The notes under the pieces: generated by a model
Told to the model about the DNA's origin: nothing
Database searches by the model: none
The model's input: only the letters and a program-made list of their open reading frames with translations
Made by a program: the position numbers and the translations under genes
Part shown: piece after piece, positions 60,795-64,000 of the stretch
Position numbering within the stretch: the first letter of the stretch is position 1
How the letters are laid out: every line of letters starts with the position of its first letter
NCBI GenBank assembly: GCA_900555715.1
Contig: USMC01000009.1
Location: 1 to 64,000 of the forward strand
DNA length: 64,000 nt
Reading direction: 5' to 3'
DNA from: an uncultured Porphyromonadaceae bacterium
GTDB taxonomy: Bacteria > Bacteroidota > Bacteroidia > Bacteroidales > Muribaculaceae

Positions 60795-63749
60795 GTGAAA
60801 AAGATATTTATTTGTATTTTTTCAGCTCTTTCACTATCGGCGGCAGCTGTCGTTCCGAATTTTGAAAAGAACTGTCCGTCTGCCGACGCCTGGGCGGATT
60901 CGGTATATTCTACCCTGACGCTACGTCAGCGTGTGGCTCAACTTGTGGTAGCCCCTGTCTCTCCCGACGCCAAGAACATGCGTGCGACTGTACGACAGCT
61001 TGTGCAGACCGATGGTGTCGGAGGTCTCATCTTTTCCAAAGGCACTCTGCAGGGCACAGCCGATGCCACAAAATATGGCGAGAGCCTTGCCAAAGTACCG
61101 CTGTTGATTACCATGGACGGCGAATGGGGACTTTCGATGCGCATTGAGGGAACACCGCGTTTCCCGCGCAACATGGCTCTTGGCGCGATAACCGACTATA
61201 ACCTTCTGTATGAATACGGCAAGGAAGTCGCACGCGAAAGCCGCCTGATAGGAGTCGATGTCGATTTTGCTCCCGTAGCCGATGTGAACTCCAATCCGCG
61301 CAACCCTGTCATCGGCACGCGCTCTTTCGGCGATGATCCGGAACGCGTTGCCAAGGCAGTGGCAGCATATTCCCGCGGTCTCGAATCCGGGGGTGTGCAG
61401 GCAGTTGCCAAGCATTTTCCAGGTCACGGAGATACAGACACCGACTCGCACAAAGCTCTGCCGGTCATCAATCACAGCCTCGAAAAGATGGAAAGCACTG
61501 ATCTCGTGCCTTTTCAGCGATTTATAGATGACGGATTTTCCGGCGTCATGGTCGGACATCTCTCAGTCCCTGCGCTCGACAACAGCGGCAGAGCCGCCTC
61601 AATGTCGTCGAAAATCACAGCAGGCTATCTCCGCAGCGTAATGGGCTTTGAAGGACTGATATATACCGACGGTCTCGGTATGGCGGGCGCTAAAGTGCAG
61701 GGCGAGAACCAGGCGGTGTCGGCGCTCAAGGCGGGAGCGGACGTACTTTTGTATCCGGTCGATGCGAAAGCTACCATAGATGCGGTTTACAACGCCATTG
61801 AACGCGGCAAAATAAAGGAATCGCTCGTCGAAGATCGCTGCAAGCGGATGCTGCATTATAAATATTATCTTAGAAGTGCCGATACGATCACGCTGAGCGG
61901 TAAAGCACTGAAGAAAGCTGTCAATTCCCCGAAAGCGGAAGCGCTCATCAAACGTCTTGCAGCAGCATCAATAACTGTCATCAGAAACAACGGGCAGATT
62001 CTTCCGATAGGGGGATTGGCTGACAGGAAAATCGCAGTTGTGAATGTCGGTGCCGGACGCGACAACGACTTCATGCGCACATGCCGTCATTATGCCGCCA
62101 TCAGCGAATACAGTGTCAGTGGTGAGGCGCTTTCTGCCGAAGCATTGAAGAAAATCGGAGAGGCAGATATTGTAATTGCTGCTGTCTACGACAACAAAGC
62201 TCTTTCTGTCAGCGCAATGTCTCAGATTGCCGATAAGGCGAAAAATCTTGTCGGTGTGTTTGTGACAAGTCCTTACAGACTTGAAAAATTCTCTAAGTCC
62301 ATAGCAAAAATGGACGCTGTTGTAATTGCCTACGAAGATATCGCAGCAGAGCGTGTCAGCGCTGCGGAAGCTTTGTTCGGAGGTATAGCTGTCAGCGGTC
62401 GTCTTCCGGTAGCTGTTGACGGCATCGCACCGTCCGGAGCCGGAATAGATATTTCCAAGTCGAGGCTCGGTTTCTCATCGCCCGTCGCCGAGCAAATGCA
62501 CGCATGGCTTGGCGACAGCATCGACGCTCTCGTTGCAAAAGGTATCAAGACAGGCGCTTTCCCGGGATGTCAGGTTCTTGTCGCTCGTCATGGGAACATC
62601 GTTTTTGATAAATCGTATGGTAAAATGACTTCATCGCTGCCGGCAAAGGTCGACAGGCAGACTGTATATGACCTTGCGTCTGTTTCTAAAGCAGTCGGCA
62701 CTCTTCCGGGAATAATGAAAGCATACGATGAAGGGCTTTTGAAGCTTGATAACACGCTCGGCGAGTTGCTTCCGGGTGTGACAGATCCGGCAAAGAAGAA
62801 TATCACCGTCAGCGAGCTGCTGTACCACGAATCCGGAATGCCGGCGTCGCTGGATATGTACAAACTCATGTTCGACACTCTGAGCTACACCGGCAAGCTC
62901 ATCACTCGGCGTCCCGACAAGCTTCACAGCATTAAGGTTCAGAGAAACGCCTATGGCAACAGCTCGGCAAAACTGCGCAAGGACATTTCGTCGGCAACCG
63001 CTAACTCCCGGTTTCCGCTTGAAGCTGCCAAAGGAATATATATCGGACAAACGACTGTCGACAGCATCATGGGGCGGATATACGACATTCCGCTAAAACC
63101 AACGAAGAACTATCGTTACTCATGCCTCAATTTCTGCCTTCTCATGGACATCGAGCAGCGCCTGACCGGCAAGCCCCATGATGTTCTGGTGGGCGAATGT
63201 ATCTTTGCACCGCTGGGAGCATACAGGACTGGCTACCGACCGCTGGAATGGGCGGATGCCTCGACGATAGCTCCTACAGAAAAGGACACCTTCCTCCGTA
63301 AACAGACCTTGCGCGGATATGTGCACGACGAAACAGCCGGTTTTTCAGGCGGTGTGCAAGGAAATGCAGGTCTTTTTTCAAATGCCGACGATCTTGCTAA
63401 AATCTGCCAGATGTACCTCAACGGGGGAACGTATGGCGATGTCCGCGTACTCTCACAGCCTACTGTGGAACTGTTCACAAAAGCAAAAAGCGAAAATTCG
63501 CGGCGCGGGCTTGGATTTGACAAACCGGATATATCCAACCCGAAAAAATCTCCTACATGTGAGGAAGCCGGAGCCTCTGTTTTCGGTCACACGGGATTCA
63601 CCGGTACGGTATTCTGGGTAGATCCGGAAGAAGAGCTTATTTTCATATTTCTTACAAACCGTGTAAATCCGACACGCGACAATTCCGCTTTCGGAAAGCT
63701 GAACATCCGCTCACGGCTTTACTCCATTGTCTGCAGAAGTATCAAATAG
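60795..63749 (+). CDS. GH3 beta-N-acetylhexosaminidase (NagZ-type) fused to a serine beta-lactamase-fold domain
   Basis: 984 aa. GTG start at 60795 gives a clean signal peptide (KKIFICIFSALSLSAAAV); the ATG frame from 60690 overlaps the upstream gene. GH3 domain ~25-370: KHFPGHGDTDTDSHKALP carries the Asp-His dyad specific to NagZ-type enzymes, and nucleophile Asp292 is in IYTDGLGM. A GH3 C-terminal alpha/beta domain spans ~400-560. Residues ~590-980 are a class C/PBP-like serine hydrolase: Ser629-Lys632 in LASVSKAVG, YSC (775-777) in place of the common YxN, and HTG (932-934). Exported enzyme expected to release GlcNAc from muropeptides; the second domain may be an esterase, transpeptidase-like or N-deacylase activity. 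Confidence 0.9.
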   Translation: MKKIFICIFSALSLSAAAVVPNFEKNCPSADAWADSVYSTLTLRQRVAQLVVAPVSPDAKNMRATVRQLVQTDGVGGLIFSKGTLQGTADATKYGESLAKVPLLITMDGEWGLSMRIEGTPRFPRNMALGAITDYNLLYEYGKEVARESRLIGVDVDFAPVADVNSNPRNPVIGTRSFGDDPERVAKAVAAYSRGLESGGVQAVAKHFPGHGDTDTDSHKALPVINHSLEKMESTDLVPFQRFIDDGFSGVMVGHLSVPALDNSGRAASMSSKITAGYLRSVMGFEGLIYTDGLGMAGAKVQGENQAVSALKAGADVLLYPVDAKATIDAVYNAIERGKIKESLVEDRCKRMLHYKYYLRSADTITLSGKALKKAVNSPKAEALIKRLAAASITVIRNNGQILPIGGLADRKIAVVNVGAGRDNDFMRTCRHYAAISEYSVSGEALSAEALKKIGEADIVIAAVYDNKALSVSAMSQIADKAKNLVGVFVTSPYRLEKFSKSIAKMDAVVIAYEDIAAERVSAAEALFGGIAVSGRLPVAVDGIAPSGAGIDISKSRLGFSSPVAEQMHAWLGDSIDALVAKGIKTGAFPGCQVLVARHGNIVFDKSYGKMTSSLPAKVDRQTVYDLASVSKAVGTLPGIMKAYDEGLLKLDNTLGELLPGVTDPAKKNITVSELLYHESGMPASLDMYKLMFDTLSYTGKLITRRPDKLHSIKVQRNAYGNSSAKLRKDISSATANSRFPLEAAKGIYIGQTTVDSIMGRIYDIPLKPTKNYRYSCLNFCLLMDIEQRLTGKPHDVLVGECIFAPLGAYRTGYRPLEWADASTIAPTEKDTFLRKQTLRGYVHDETAGFSGGVQGNAGLFSNADDLAKICQMYLNGGTYGDVRVLSQPTVELFTKAKSENSRRGLGFDKPDISNPKKSPTCEEAGASVFGHTGFTGTVFWVDPEEELIFIFLTNRVNPTRDNSAFGKLNIRSRLYSIVCRSIK

Positions 63750-63776
63750 CGGATATTCTTTAAAACCTTCTATATA

Positions 63777-64000
63777 ATGACTGAAAAACTGATTATTATC
63801 GCCGGTGCTTTGCTCTCTTTGGCAAGCTGTTCACAAACAGGCGGTGAGACTGTCGAAATTACGCGGGACGTAATGACAGACAAAGTTAAAGGCGCGTGGG
63901 CGGGCAAGATGATAGGCGTCATGTACGGGCGTCCGATGGAATTTGCCGTCACCGACAGAATGTACACAGATTCTGTGGACTGGAAACCGGAAAACGTCGC
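63777..64000 (+). CDS. ADP-ribosylglycohydrolase-family lipoprotein (partial, N-terminal end)
   Basis: ATG 63777, open to the window edge (74 full codons). Lipoprotein signal with LASCSQT, so exported. DKVKGAWAGKMIGVMYGRPMEF matches the N-terminal block of the ADP-ribosylglycohydrolase (DraG/crystallin J1) fold, where a short acidic-helix motif and KxxGxxxGxxxGxPxEF recur. The metal-binding Asp pairs would lie beyond the edge. Many exported members in Bacteroidetes have unknown substrates. 27 nt after the GH3 gene. Confidence 0.8.
   Translation, partial: MTEKLIIIAGALLSLASCSQTGGETVEITRDVMTDKVKGAWAGKMIGVMYGRPMEFAVTDRMYTDSVDWKPENV

Overview
This window reads as a chromosomal segment of an anaerobic, gut-type Bacteroidales bacterium, possibly Muribaculaceae; the family is inference. 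The order is supported by several upstream regions that fit the Bacteroidetes sigma-factor promoter (TTTG, 19-20 nt, TAnnTTTG), weak Shine-Dalgarno sites, a CarboxypepD_reg/DUF5686 outer-membrane protein, a FeoA-FeoB fusion, class III ribonucleotide reductase, and heterodimeric methylmalonyl-CoA mutase beside a Na+-pumping decarboxylase tail. Coding density is high. I see no rRNA, tRNA, CRISPR array, transposase or integrase.

Layout. 1-4.4 kb: end of a decarboxylase beta subunit, then mutA-mutB (succinate-propionate pathway). 4.5-7.4 kb: nitroreductase and dnaG. 7.5-11.7 kb (minus): lipoprotein, plsC, nrdG, nrdD. 11.9-16.6 kb (minus): udk-lptB-glnS-TPR operon. 16.7-23.3 kb (minus): complete glycine cleavage operon lplA-gcvT-gcvH-gcvPA-gcvPB-lpdA from one strong promoter. 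23.4-25.1 kb: DJ-1/PfpI protein (minus) and apbE (plus). 25.1-33.3 kb (plus): a candidate 27-codon ORF, a two-component pair followed by an orphan DsbD N-domain protein, mazG, topB and full-length dsbD. 33.3-34.9 kb: an XRE regulator and an AT-rich, apparently gene-free stretch of nearly 1 kb, the only region that looks foreign or decayed. 34.9-46.9 kb: uvrA, DUF5686 protein, CYTH protein, then minus-strand rlmD, rlmH, pfkA, a secreted bile-salt-hydrolase/penicillin-acylase family enzyme, an MBOAT acyltransferase and a HEAT-like protein.

47.0-58.7 kb (plus) is a long, tightly packed run: clpP-clpX-recQ, an AmgK-like kinase fused to a RapZ C-terminal domain, a MurU-like nucleotidyltransferase, feoAB, dCMP deaminase, a C-terminal processing protease and 5-formyl-THF cyclo-ligase. 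58.8-64.0 kb (plus) is another run: rpiB, a 5'-nucleotidase lipoprotein, a NagZ-type GH3 hexosaminidase fused to a serine beta-lactamase-fold domain, and the start of an ADP-ribosylglycohydrolase-family lipoprotein.

How the genes work together: the two right-hand runs place a cell-wall sugar salvage route (NagZ-like release, AmgK phosphorylation, MurU activation to UDP-MurNAc) within about 12 kb. The kinase carries a domain that, in enterobacterial RapZ, senses glucosamine-6-phosphate. That fusion and the nucleotide/ADP-ribose-like salvage run are the most interesting systems here. Metabolic genes (class III RNR, MCM, GCS with lipoate scavenging, PFK, Feo) fit an anaerobic fermenter.
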